From contig NZ_FWWR01000009.1 of assembly GCF_900176115.1 (NCBI RefSeq), forward strand, positions 1,116,001 to 1,180,000: 64,000 bases of DNA, given 5' to 3'. The DNA is from Peptoniphilus asaccharolyticus DSM 20463 (GTDB lineage Bacteria > Bacillota > Clostridia > Tissierellales > Peptoniphilaceae). The notes beneath the pieces are model-generated. The model was not told the DNA's origin. It did no database searches and was given only the letters and a program-made list of their open reading frames with translations. Below are positions 53,961-63,970 of the stretch, piece by piece (position 1 is the first letter of the stretch; each line of letters begins with the position of its first letter). The position numbers and the translations under genes are program-made.

Positions 53961-54745
53961 ATTATGTAATCAAAACAGCAAAAACTGTAGATGAAGCCGT
54001 AAGTCAGGCTCTAATAGAATTGAATATTAATAGAGAAGATGCTCAAATAGAAGTAATTGAAGAATCTTCAAAAGGTCTTTTTGGATTAATAGGTTCTAAA
54101 AATGCGACAGTAAAAGTTTCTAAGATAGAAGACACAGAAGACATCTTAAAAGAAATATTCACCGAATCAGAGAAGAGCCAACCAACAGATGAATTTGAAA
54201 ATACAGTATCGACTGAAGAATTTACAGTTTCAACACAAGAAGTAGAAGAAGTTGAAGTTACTGATAAAAAATCAGCAACATCTGGAGAAATAGAAGAAAT
54301 CAGTCGAGAATTTTTAGATAAGGTACTTAACTCACTTGGCATTGAAACAGATTTAGACGTAAACTTTGAAAACAACGTCTTAAAAGTTGAAATAAAAGGT
54401 GATGAAGAAAAATTAGGTATAGTAATCGGTAAAAGAGGTGTAACTCTTGACTCAATACAATATCTACTAAGTCTTATCGTAAATAAAAATACAGATGAAT
54501 ACGTGAGAGTTCAACTTGATTCAAGCGGCTATAGACAAAAGAGAGAAGACACTCTTAAGGATTTAGCTCAAAAGATGGCATCTAAAGTCTTAAAGACAGG
54601 TAGAAATGTCAAACTTGAACCAATGAATGCACACGAAAGAAAAATCATCCACGAAGCACTACAAGAGTATGAAGGAGTAATTACACATTCAGAAGGTAAA
54701 GACCCTTACAGAAAAGTAGTAATTCAAAAAGAAAGAAAATACTAA
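53957..54745 (+). CDS. jag: RNA-binding protein KhpB/Jag (EloR)
   Basis: A 262-residue protein: Jag-N domain (1-55) with KTVDEAVSQALIELNI, an acidic linker (60-115) rich in Glu, Thr and Ser, a KH domain with LGIVIGKRGVTLDSIQYL, and an R3H domain with MNAHERKIIHEALQEY. With KhpA it controls cell elongation in streptococci. It overlaps yidC by four bases and is followed by a terminator rather than by mnmE. Confidence 0.95.
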   Translation: MNYVIKTAKTVDEAVSQALIELNINREDAQIEVIEESSKGLFGLIGSKNATVKVSKIEDTEDILKEIFTESEKSQPTDEFENTVSTEEFTVSTQEVEEVEVTDKKSATSGEIEEISREFLDKVLNSLGIETDLDVNFENNVLKVEIKGDEEKLGIVIGKRGVTLDSIQYLLSLIVNKNTDEYVRVQLDSSGYRQKREDTLKDLAQKMASKVLKTGRNVKLEPMNAHERKIIHEALQEYEGVITHSEGKDPYRKVVIQKERKY

Positions 54746-54749
54746 AATT

Positions 54750-54785
54750 AATCCCCAAAGCTTATGCTAAGGGGATTTTTTTATT
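54750..54785 (+). terminator. Terminator of rpmH-jag operon
   Basis: ATCCCC and GGGGAT with a 14-base loop (itself able to pair AGC/GCT) and seven T, six bases after the jag stop. Confidence 0.85.
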
Positions 54786-54833
54786 TAGTTTTAATTTAAA
54801 AGCTGTCAACGTCTAGGGATTTGAAATTATTTT

Positions 54834-55331
54834 TTAAGTTCTAATAAGTTCTAATTCACCACGGCACTTGCCGCATTTGATATTTTTAGAGTTGGCCTCT
54901 AAATATTTTATAACTTTTCCTTTTTTAAAATATTTGTATTCAAGACCACAGTTTTTACATACGACGATGTATTTAGGTTTGACATTGGCTTCAGAAATAT
55001 CTCCAAGCCTTGTGATATTGTATCCATATTTTGAATTTACTTTTTCAGCCATAGCTTTCCATTTTTTTTGATGGTTAAAACAACCTTTTACAGAGTGTAA
55101 AATTTCATGAGCAATGGTATTTTTAAGAGCTTGTTCATTTGCAATATACTTTGTAATTCTAATTTCAAAATCAAAATCAGAATTGTTTAGTTTATTACAA
55201 GTGCCAAGAGTTGTCTTATTTGATGTCAACTTTACACTTGGTTTAATCTTGCCAACTTGTATGCCGAGTTGCTCGATTTCAGATTTTACTTTTAATAGAG
55301 TTTCATCTGCAATTTTTTGAGTAATGTACAT
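54834..55331 (-). CDS. SprT-like zinc metalloprotease-type protein
   Basis: A 165-residue SprT-like protein: zinc-protease motif HEILH (His75, Glu76, His79) with a further His87, and a C-terminal zinc ribbon (Cys126-x2-Cys129, Cys154-x2-Cys157). Proteins of this fold include the SPRTN DNA-protein crosslink protease; bacterial SprT roles are poorly known. It is a single gene on the strand opposite to the rpmH operon. Confidence 0.88.
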   Translation of the reverse strand: MYITQKIADETLLKVKSEIEQLGIQVGKIKPSVKLTSNKTTLGTCNKLNNSDFDFEIRITKYIANEQALKNTIAHEILHSVKGCFNHQKKWKAMAEKVNSKYGYNITRLGDISEANVKPKYIVVCKNCGLEYKYFKKGKVIKYLEANSKNIKCGKCRGELELIRT

Positions 55332-55417
55332 AAATTACCTCTTTATATTTTGTTTAATTATACCAGAAATAAGTCAATTAAAGAAAGTGATGGGCTGTTG
55401 TAAAATAGAATTAAATC

Positions 55418-55456
55418 AAAAAACAGCTTATTTTTATAAAAATAAGCTGTTTTTTT
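55418..55456. terminator. Bidirectional terminator
   Basis: AAAAAACAGCTTATTTTTA and its exact complement form a 19-pair stem with almost no loop; it lies after the secreted protein gene (minus strand) and upstream of the SprT-like gene. Confidence 0.8.
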
Positions 55457-55488
55457 GATATACAGGTAAGTAAATTTAATCATCAGAT

Positions 55489-56190
55489 TTAATAATGAAT
55501 GTTATCAGTATTGTTATATACTACCCTATACGAACGTGCACAATTGTTATAAGTAGTGCATAAAAATCCAATACCTATTGCAGTGCCTCCCGCAGCAACT
55601 GCCGAATCTTTAATTGAGTCTATTGCTGCGGCTGTTAAGGTTCCACCAGTGGCAACAGCAGCATGAGAAATGATAGCTGCCTTAACTATGTTAAAAATAG
55701 AAAGTCCTACACCTCCAATAACTGCCCATTCTTGAGCATTTAAAGCATCAACATCTCTTTTCCAATTATTCAATAAATCTCTATTTGAATTATTCTCATA
55801 AACTTTAAAGTAATTTTGACTAAACACACTAGAAGGTCGTTGAAGTGACCATTCATCTTTTGATCCTGAGCGATACCAAATATCATATTCAAAATTCAAA
55901 AATGTGTCTTGATGAACGTTAGGACCCCAAGATCTTAAACTAGATTTTAGTTGAACACTATTCGGAGACATTGAATCCACCTGTATTACAGGACCATATA
56001 CAAATTCATCCTTCTCTATGTAATGTTGTATGGCTTGTACTGTTTGATTAGCTTTATTATAAACAGTTAAATACTCAATGCCATTTTCAATATTTTTTAC
56101 ATTGTTTTCATTGGCGAACGTTACAGTAGACAATTGTAATACCATAATAATAGCTATTACTAACGAACTAATCTTCTCAAATTTTTTCAT
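55489..56190 (-). CDS. Secreted bacteriocin-like protein (unassigned)
   Basis: A 233-residue exported protein: Sec signal peptide (hydrophobic 9-20, cleavage likely after TFA at 26), a polar middle part (27-150) with many aromatic residues, and a C-terminal hydrophobic, Gly/Ala-rich section (157-210), interrupted by a charged IDSIKDS turn, then a pair Cys211/Cys217 and a polar tail. The hydrophobic hairpin after a soluble head resembles membrane-inserting toxins; large unmodified bacteriocins of the geobacillin-26 kind are a possibility I cannot confirm. No immunity gene is evident beside it. A dead IS30 lies just upstream. Confidence 0.6.
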   Translation of the reverse strand: MKKFEKISSLVIAIIMVLQLSTVTFANENNVKNIENGIEYLTVYNKANQTVQAIQHYIEKDEFVYGPVIQVDSMSPNSVQLKSSLRSWGPNVHQDTFLNFEYDIWYRSGSKDEWSLQRPSSVFSQNYFKVYENNSNRDLLNNWKRDVDALNAQEWAVIGGVGLSIFNIVKAAIISHAAVATGGTLTAAAIDSIKDSAVAAGGTAIGIGFLCTTYNNCARSYRVVYNNTDNIHY

Positions 56191-56323
56191 AAAGTATTTC
56201 TCCTTTCGTTTTCATGAAATCGTTTTATTTATCACCGTACAGTTTAGAATAATTCTGTACACTTACATTTCATTCTTTTATTTAAAATTTGTCTAGTTAA
56301 AAATAATGTTAAAAATAATTTTT

Positions 56324-57482
<1,159 letters not shown>

Positions 57483-57653
57483 TTAACCAAATACATTTTA
57501 TGTTAAAAGTATTTAAAGTAAAATATACTTTACACTTGACATTAATGTTTATTGGTAATAAAATCAGCCATATACAGTATATAGTTTATATAAACAGAAG
57601 TAATGATATATTTGACAGACTATTATCTTCATTAGTAAGGGGGCGTAAAATAT

Positions 57654-57821
57654 ATGTCAGTTAATTTTTTTGCAATTCTGTTATTTGTTATTGGACTAAA
57701 AGAATTTATTAATGCTATAATTATTTATTCAAATAAGAGAAAAAAAGAGTCAATTCTATCTTTGATTTTGTCTATATTTGTTTGTATTTGTGCTATACTA
57801 TCATTTACAAATTTAATTTGA
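57654..57821 (+). CDS. Possible small membrane protein (55 aa)
   Basis: Not recognised. ATG 57654 with AAGGGGG about ten bases upstream opens a 55-residue peptide with two hydrophobic helices (about 5-18 and 34-50) separated by a basic loop NKRKKES, ending with TGA. Its composition and ribosome site look real, but there is no homology evidence and the surroundings are decayed. Confidence 0.4.
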   Translation: MSVNFFAILLFVIGLKEFINAIIIYSNKRKKESILSLILSIFVCICAILSFTNLI

Positions 57822-58248
57822 AAAGTTTATATATTACTTCAACCAATTAAATAGCATTATATTTTTTCATCTATATTGTATATAATATCTAAATTTTTAT
57901 TATTAGTTTATATCGTCAAATCTTCTGGCTGATATAAAAACTAAGATACAGAAAGACTATTATTTTGAACTAAGAAACTAAAATAGTATAGAATTTATAG
58001 TCTTATTAAATTCATATCAAACTAATCGATATAGTTTTAATATTGCACTGTTAAATTTTATCTATCGATTTTTTAGTAATATTCCTACTTATTTTAGATT
58101 TTAAAATTTCTTCTTCAGTATACTTTTTAATAGTACATAGAAATAGGTACTTTCTTTTTTTATTTTAAAGGATTTTCAATTTTATCTAAATATTTAATAA
58201 AATTCATAATCATAATAAAGAGTATATAATGATTTTATGAATTAAGCT
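57822..58248. other. AT-rich stretch without recognisable genes
   Basis: No open frame with protein-like composition, RNA gene or strong repeat was found in these 427 bases; it lies between two transposase wrecks and is probably decayed mobile DNA. Confidence 0.5.
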
Positions 58249-58457
58249 AAAGACGGTGACTGTTACATATATGCAAACAAAAAGATTGTCATAGAATAAT
58301 TTAAGTATAAGGTATGTTTTTAGAACTAAAAGAAAGACTACAATACAACAGACGTGTATATAGAAGTATAAGAGCAGAAATTTGTGATATGTATTTAATA
58401 GTACTAGGAATGAATTTAAATCAATTACATAGAAAACTAATAAAAACTAAAACATAA
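58249..58457 (+). pseudogene. Tail fragment of an IS1182-like transposase
   Basis: KDGDCYIYANKKIVIE (58249 on) followed, after a frame change, by ATG 58314 with RVYRSIRAEICDMYLIVLGMNLNQLHRKLI to TAA 58457. The last part has the pattern of the DDE-domain ending of IS1182-family transposases (GxNLNxLHxK); the rest of the gene is gone. Confidence 0.45.
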
Positions 58458-58597
58458 ATTGTTAAGTACAAAAAAGTTGTTTAGATAAAAATAAAAATAT
58501 GTCTAAGATATTTTTTGTCTATTCTTTTTTAAGGGAGTATATTAAAAATCACCTCTAAAGAATCATATGCTATAATCTAGCCAACCATCATAAAAGT

Positions 58598-58650
58598 AAA
58601 AAAGGTAGTATCACAGAATGAATTTTAGTCATTCTGTGATACTACCTTTT
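58598..58650 (-). terminator. Strong terminator of the BCCT/ammonia-lyase operon
   Basis: AAAAGGTAGTATCACAGAA and its exact complement form a 22-pair stem (the pairing continues through TGA/TCA) around a seven-base loop, followed by T-rich sequence on the minus strand, ten bases after the transporter stop. Confidence 0.9.
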
Positions 58651-58660
58651 AAGATTGATT

Positions 58661-60193
58661 TTATTCTTCAATTTTGTCGATAAAGAACATTTTGATAGCA
58701 GATATAACTTGAAGTATGAAGATAAATAATACTACGAATCCACCTGCTGCTGCAAGAGCTTTTACACCTGCAACTCCTTGTTCTCCTCCACCAAATGCAG
58801 CCATAATAATTGCAATAACACCGATTGTAGCACCCCATAGTACCTTTAGAGTTCCAGGAGCTTCTGAGCCTATTGGAATGTCTTTAATACACATAGATGC
58901 GATGTTGTTTGCTGTAGCATCTGCAGATGTGATGAAAGATATTAGGATGATAAATAGGTTTACTGGCACTAAGATAGCTGCAAATGGTAGGTGTTTCATA
59001 AATTCGAATAGTCCCATAACAGCGTTTGAATTTTGGATTATACCGATAAGGTCAGCTTGACCTGTAAGTTGCATATTGATTGCTGTATTTCCCCAAACAC
59101 CAAACCAGATAATACCGAATACTGATGGTAGTACAAGGTTTACTAATAGGCATTCTCTGATAGTTCTTCCGTAAGAGATTTGTCCTAAGAAGATACCTGT
59201 TACTGGAGCGTATCCTACCCAGAATGCGAAGTCAAATAGTGTCCAAGAACGTGTTAGTGGAGCTCCACCGATGTCTATTGGATCAAGTCCCCATAACCAG
59301 AAGTTATGTAGCCATTCTGCCATACCTGCACTTGTGTTTCTAAGGATGAATAGAGTAGGTCCTGTAATTAATAGTAAAAGTAATACTCCGTAGTAGAAGT
59401 AAGCGTTGATGTCTGCTAATTTCTTAAGTCCTTTATCAAGTCCAACGTATGAAGAAAGTGTGAACATAGCTACTATGAATACACCTAGTGCAACGAATAG
59501 TGTAGTGTTTGTTTCAAGGCCATAAGATGCTTTAAGTCCTGTTGTAACAAGTGTTATACACATTGTAAGTGCTGAACAAAGACCTATTGAGATCGCAAGC
59601 ATTGATAGTGTATCGATGATGTTTGAAAATATACCGCCTTTGATTTTGTTTCCAAATAGTGGAGTAAGTGTAGCTGTTACATTTAGTTGTTCTTTTTTGT
59701 TGAAGTATACGTAAGCTACGATAACGCCTGCTAATGCATAGATTGCGTATGGAACGAATGTCCAGTTGTAGAAACTTCTTGCAAGGGCAAATCTAACGGC
59801 TTCTGGGCTGTTAGCAGCGATTCCAAGTCCGTCAAGTTCTCCCCAAATATTACCTAAGTAGATTATAGGTTCATTTACACCCCAAGTAACGATACCTGTT
59901 GCAACTCCACCTGTAAGAGTCATTGCAAAGTAAGTAGCGAAAGAATATTTAGGTTTTGCATCTAATCCACCTATTCTAACGTTTCCGATTTTAGAGAACA
60001 TAATTACTAATGTAACTATAAGTACTGTCATACAAAGTAGTTGGTAAAGCCAACCGAATGATTCAAGTGACCAAACGAAGAACTTGTTTGAAACATCACT
60101 AAGTGTTTGGTTACTTACAACGCCTATTATTGCAACTAATAGTACGAATAAAAATGCCGGAATGAACACTGGCCATCTCATTCTATTTTTCAT
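58661..60193 (-). CDS. BCCT-family betaine/quaternary-amine transporter
   Basis: A 510-residue, twelve-helix transporter of the betaine/choline/carnitine family. The signature segment is WTLFDFAFWVGYAPVTGIF followed by GQISYGRTIRE. In BetP and CaiT this segment carries a cluster of Trp that cages the trimethylammonium group; here several are replaced by Phe or Tyr, so specificity may differ from glycine betaine. No long osmosensory C-terminal tail is present, which argues for nutrient uptake rather than osmotic control. It is the last gene of an operon with an ammonia-lyase homologue and a molybdoenzyme. Confidence 0.93.
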   Translation of the reverse strand: MKNRMRWPVFIPAFLFVLLVAIIGVVSNQTLSDVSNKFFVWSLESFGWLYQLLCMTVLIVTLVIMFSKIGNVRIGGLDAKPKYSFATYFAMTLTGGVATGIVTWGVNEPIIYLGNIWGELDGLGIAANSPEAVRFALARSFYNWTFVPYAIYALAGVIVAYVYFNKKEQLNVTATLTPLFGNKIKGGIFSNIIDTLSMLAISIGLCSALTMCITLVTTGLKASYGLETNTTLFVALGVFIVAMFTLSSYVGLDKGLKKLADINAYFYYGVLLLLLITGPTLFILRNTSAGMAEWLHNFWLWGLDPIDIGGAPLTRSWTLFDFAFWVGYAPVTGIFLGQISYGRTIRECLLVNLVLPSVFGIIWFGVWGNTAINMQLTGQADLIGIIQNSNAVMGLFEFMKHLPFAAILVPVNLFIILISFITSADATANNIASMCIKDIPIGSEAPGTLKVLWGATIGVIAIIMAAFGGGEQGVAGVKALAAAGGFVVLFIFILQVISAIKMFFIDKIEE

Positions 60194-60211
60194 AATTTCA
60201 CCTCATAAATT

Positions 60212-61711
60212 TTATTTTATTTCTAATAATTTTTTAGACTTGATAAGTTCATAAACTGTTTCGATGTCTTTGCTTAGGTTTCTATCTTTGTCATAGAATG
60301 GTAAAACTTCTCTTATTACATCGTAAGCTTGTTTTGTTCCTTCGCCAAGTTTGATATCGCCTCTTAGGTCGATAGCTTGAGCTGCGTGCATTGCTTCTAT
60401 ACCAAGTATGTACTTGATGTTGTCAAGCATTTGGAAAATCTTGTAGCAAGCAAGTGGTAAGTTTGAAGCATGGTCTTCAATGGTTCCGGCTAATGAGTAG
60501 AAATCCATTGATGATGGGTTTGCAAGACCTCTGTTTTGAGTGTCTAACATAGTGTAAGTTTTTTGAATTGTACCGAAAGCAATTACATCAATTTCCTTAG
60601 GTGTTAAGAATCTTGACAGTTTTGTAAATGCAGGGTCGGCAAGTTTAATCATTCTGTAGCAAGATGTCTTAGATAAGTGGGCTAATGATGTAGCTACCAT
60701 TTCTACACCGATTGCAACAGTTGTTACTTCAAAGTTAGCACTTACGAAAGAAGTTCTCTTGTCTATTAGCACACAAGGGTTGTCATCTGCTGAGTTTACA
60801 GTGTTGTATAGATGCATTTTTACAAAATCAAGGGCATCTAATACTGTACCGTTTATTGAATGTGCTCCTCTAAAGCTTAGTGGATCTTGTAGGGCACGTT
60901 CCGGGTGTGGTTCGTTTAGATAACTTCCCTTTAAGTATTCTCTGCATTCTCTTGCAACTTTAACTTGTCCAGGAATGTTTCTGAATTCGTTTACATCTTC
61001 TCTTAAAGATTCGACTACACCGTTCAAACCTTCTAAACTCAAACAGTAGATTATGTTTGACATCTTAACTATTTCTTCAACCTCTTTTATAATGATGGCA
61101 GCCATGGCCTCACCTTGAGCGTTTGAAGAAACTATACTAAGTCCGTCTTTAGGACCAAGTTTAGCTGGCTTCATTCCAACTTTATCCATAGCTTCTTTTG
61201 AGTTCATAATTTCTCCCTTGTAAGAGACATTATTTTCACCTATAAAAGCCAATCCAATGTGGGATAAAGTAGTGATATCTCCTTCACCAATTGATGAACG
61301 CATAGGAATTTGAGGATATATTCCGTAGTTTAAGTAATCCTTATACATATTGACGATTTCAAGTGACATACCTGTGTGTCCTTGAAGGGCTTTATGTAGT
61401 CTTATTAGCAAGATAAGTCTGACTTGTTCATCTGGGTGGTAAGGTGGAACACCAAGACAATGGCTGTTTAGAAGATTTCTATTGTATGTTTCAAAGAAAT
61501 CTTCGTCAAATTCTTTATCTTTATTCCAACCAACACCACGGTTTAAACCATAAACAGGTTTACCATCAGCAGACATTTCAAATAAAATACTTCTAGCTTC
61601 TTTAACTCTTTCTTGCGCTTTGGGTGATATTTCCAACTCAACATGGTTGAAGGAAATATCATAAAGCTCTTTTAAACTTAGAGGCTCTCCCGTTAACACA
61701 AATTTTTCCAT
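60212..61711 (-). CDS. Aromatic amino acid lyase homologue lacking the MIO triad, candidate ergothionase
   Basis: A 499-residue member of the HAL/PAL/TAL superfamily: VYGLNRGVG (Tyr54), NLLNSHCLGV, FRGAHSINGTVLDAL, SADDNPC and MDFYSLAGTIEDHASN (Glu412) are all conserved. At the place where ammonia-lyases form the MIO cofactor from Ala-Ser-Gly (GASGDLAPLSH), it reads GEGDITTLSH (142-151), one residue shorter and without the triad. The known MIO-free branch of this family is ergothionase, which eliminates trimethylamine from ergothioneine to give thiourocanate. A BCCT betaine transporter follows by 18 bases and a molybdenum hydroxylase precedes by three, which fits use of a betaine histidine derivative. 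Substrate remains inferred; another trimethylammonium amino acid is possible. Confidence 0.8.
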   Translation of the reverse strand: MEKFVLTGEPLSLKELYDISFNHVELEISPKAQERVKEARSILFEMSADGKPVYGLNRGVGWNKDKEFDEDFFETYNRNLLNSHCLGVPPYHPDEQVRLILLIRLHKALQGHTGMSLEIVNMYKDYLNYGIYPQIPMRSSIGEGDITTLSHIGLAFIGENNVSYKGEIMNSKEAMDKVGMKPAKLGPKDGLSIVSSNAQGEAMAAIIIKEVEEIVKMSNIIYCLSLEGLNGVVESLREDVNEFRNIPGQVKVARECREYLKGSYLNEPHPERALQDPLSFRGAHSINGTVLDALDFVKMHLYNTVNSADDNPCVLIDKRTSFVSANFEVTTVAIGVEMVATSLAHLSKTSCYRMIKLADPAFTKLSRFLTPKEIDVIAFGTIQKTYTMLDTQNRGLANPSSMDFYSLAGTIEDHASNLPLACYKIFQMLDNIKYILGIEAMHAAQAIDLRGDIKLGEGTKQAYDVIREVLPFYDKDRNLSKDIETVYELIKSKKLLEIK

Positions 61712-61714
61712 TTA

Positions 61715-63970
61715 TTACACTCCTTTCGCTTTAAGTTCTAAAGCTTTTATAATTCTTTCCGGATTTGCCGGATAGTTGGTAATGTTAGTTCCAAGAGCGT
61801 TGTTAATCGCATTTATAGTTGCAGGGCCTGGAGCAACAGCTGACACTTCCCCAACACTCTTAACTCCGTAAGGTGAGAATTCGTCATTTGTTTCAATTAG
61901 TTCAATTCTTACATGAGGCATGTCTTGAGAGTTTAGTATGTGGTATTTAGATAGTGTTTTGCTTGGAACGTATCCATTTTTATCTATAACCACCTCTTCA
62001 TTAAGAGCCATACCAAGAATGAACTGACAACCTCCGTGGATTTGTCCTGCTACTAATTCAGGATTTACAGCTTTTCCAATGTCGTGTACTGCAAGTAGGT
62101 CTTCTACTTCGACAATCCCTGTGTATTTGTCTACTTTCACTTCCACAAAGGCAGCGGCAAAAGCGGCAGGGTTTTTATCAGGTGCATGATGCACATATAC
62201 AGACGTTTGGTCAGCATACATTTTTTCTCTTAGAATAGCGAGTTCAGCGTATGTGTACTCTATATCTGAATCTTTGACCTTAATTTTTCCAAGGTCAGAG
62301 TAAATTCTATCCATTTCAACATTTTCAATTTTGCTAACTGTTTCCATCAGCTTAAGTTTTAAAGCTTCTCCAGCTTTCTTCAGTGCTCCACCGTTTACAA
62401 AAGTTACCCTACTTGCTTGGGTGCCAGCTGAATCGTAAGGAGTAAAGAAAGTGTCGGCTTCTGGCATGTGTATTTTTTCAACTTCTATATCAAGAGCTTC
62501 TGCAAGCATTTGAGTAAGTGTAGTTATAGTTCCGCAACCTTGTTCATGGATTGCTATTTTAGCTAGTACACTTCCGTCAAAGTTAAGCACCAACTCTACA
62601 TTGGTGAAGTCTGGAAATGCTCCAACATATCCATTTCCGTGAGTTGCACAAGCCATTCCAACTCCGTAGGCATATCTCTCAGTATCTTTTGAGTGGATAT
62701 TTTTATATTTTTCATACCAGTTGAATTTTTCCATACCAACTTCGATACATTGTTTTATGCCGGCATTTCCTATGTTAGGTCCGCCTACTCCGTCTTCTGA
62801 ATGAGGAGCGAGTAAGTTTTTCATTCTGAATTCACATGGGTCCATGCCAAGTTTTTCAGCTGTGTTTGTAATGTTGATTTCAGTGATGGCATGTGCTTGA
62901 GGTCCACCATAGGCTCTACAAGCTCCTCCTGGAACCGAGTTTGTATAGTAAGCAGTGCCGTGGAAATTTTGGTTTGGAATGTCATAAAGTCTAAATATCT
63001 TTTTGGCAAAGGCATTTGTGATACTTGTGTTGTTAGTATCATAAGCTCCCCCGTCAACTGATAGATCGACAAATCTTCCAAGTATTTTTCCATCTTTATC
63101 TACTGCTGTTTTAACGTTAATTTTAGTGGCGTTACGAGTGAATGTACCGATTATAGCTTGCTCTCTATCCATGTAAATTTGGACATGTCTATTAAACTTA
63201 TGAGCCACAGCTCCGGCAATTAACTCTAAAAGTGGCATTTGCTTTCCACCGAATGAACCACCCATTGTAGCTTTCTTAACTCTTATATTGGAAACAGGAA
63301 GAGAAAGAACTCTTGAAAGTTGCATTTGTATCGCATATACAACTTGGCTAGGGCTTGATACTGTAAGCACATTTCCGTCCATATATGCCTCTGCAATGTG
63401 AGGTTCAATAGCTAAATGGTGAGTACGAGGAGTTGTACCAGTGTCCTCAACTATCATATAAGCTTGGTCTACAACAGAGTTGTAATCACCTCTTGCAATT
63501 TCCTTTTCATAAGCTACATTTGAATCTCCATGGACAGAAATTTCGTTCAACTTAGCTTGTTCAAGACCAAGCACTGTAGGAAGTTCATTGTATTTTACAA
63601 CGATTCTCTTAAGAGCTTCTTCAACACAGTCTTTGTTTTCTCCAAGCACAAGTGCAATTCTATCCCCTACGCATTTTGGTTCTGAATTTAGAAGGTGTTC
63701 ATTTTTTGTACCGTTTATTCCGGAGAACCACTCCATAGAGTTGTATCCAATATCAGGTAGGTCTTCTGCTGTAAGTATTTTAAAAACTCCTTCGACTTTT
63801 AAAGCTTCTTCAAAGTCAAATTCAACAGTTGCATGAGGCTTTTCACTCAATAGCAATTTTCCATATAACATATCTGAGTTATAGAAATCTCCGGTGTATT
63901 TAAGTTCCCCTGTTACAGCTTCCTTCGTATCAAACTTTTTAATGTTTTTTCCAATAAATTTATAATTCAT
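61715..63970 (-). CDS. Xanthine dehydrogenase-family molybdopterin-binding subunit
   Basis: A 751-residue large subunit of molybdenum hydroxylases: N-terminal Ald_Xan_dh domain (about 15-125), then the Mo-cofactor domain with GGSFGGKQ (237-244), GGACRAYGGPQAH near 350, EQGCGTITTLTQML and the catalytic GVKSVGEVSAVA (Glu708). The FeS and FAD subunits are not in the window and may lie just right of it, because sequence up to 64000 looks like the end of another gene. The substrate is likely a heterocycle or aldehyde. Next to the MIO-less lyase it might oxidise a (thio)imidazole product. The operon runs leftwards through the lyase and the transporter. Confidence 0.92.
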   Translation of the reverse strand: MNYKFIGKNIKKFDTKEAVTGELKYTGDFYNSDMLYGKLLLSEKPHATVEFDFEEALKVEGVFKILTAEDLPDIGYNSMEWFSGINGTKNEHLLNSEPKCVGDRIALVLGENKDCVEEALKRIVVKYNELPTVLGLEQAKLNEISVHGDSNVAYEKEIARGDYNSVVDQAYMIVEDTGTTPRTHHLAIEPHIAEAYMDGNVLTVSSPSQVVYAIQMQLSRVLSLPVSNIRVKKATMGGSFGGKQMPLLELIAGAVAHKFNRHVQIYMDREQAIIGTFTRNATKINVKTAVDKDGKILGRFVDLSVDGGAYDTNNTSITNAFAKKIFRLYDIPNQNFHGTAYYTNSVPGGACRAYGGPQAHAITEINITNTAEKLGMDPCEFRMKNLLAPHSEDGVGGPNIGNAGIKQCIEVGMEKFNWYEKYKNIHSKDTERYAYGVGMACATHGNGYVGAFPDFTNVELVLNFDGSVLAKIAIHEQGCGTITTLTQMLAEALDIEVEKIHMPEADTFFTPYDSAGTQASRVTFVNGGALKKAGEALKLKLMETVSKIENVEMDRIYSDLGKIKVKDSDIEYTYAELAILREKMYADQTSVYVHHAPDKNPAAFAAAFVEVKVDKYTGIVEVEDLLAVHDIGKAVNPELVAGQIHGGCQFILGMALNEEVVIDKNGYVPSKTLSKYHILNSQDMPHVRIELIETNDEFSPYGVKSVGEVSAVAPGPATINAINNALGTNITNYPANPERIIKALELKAKGV

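Noticed and set aside
55391-55415. TGTAAAATAGAATTAAAT resembling the end of the dead IS30
   Set aside because: Only the TGTAAAA core is shared and no partner repeat or transposase lies at the right distance.
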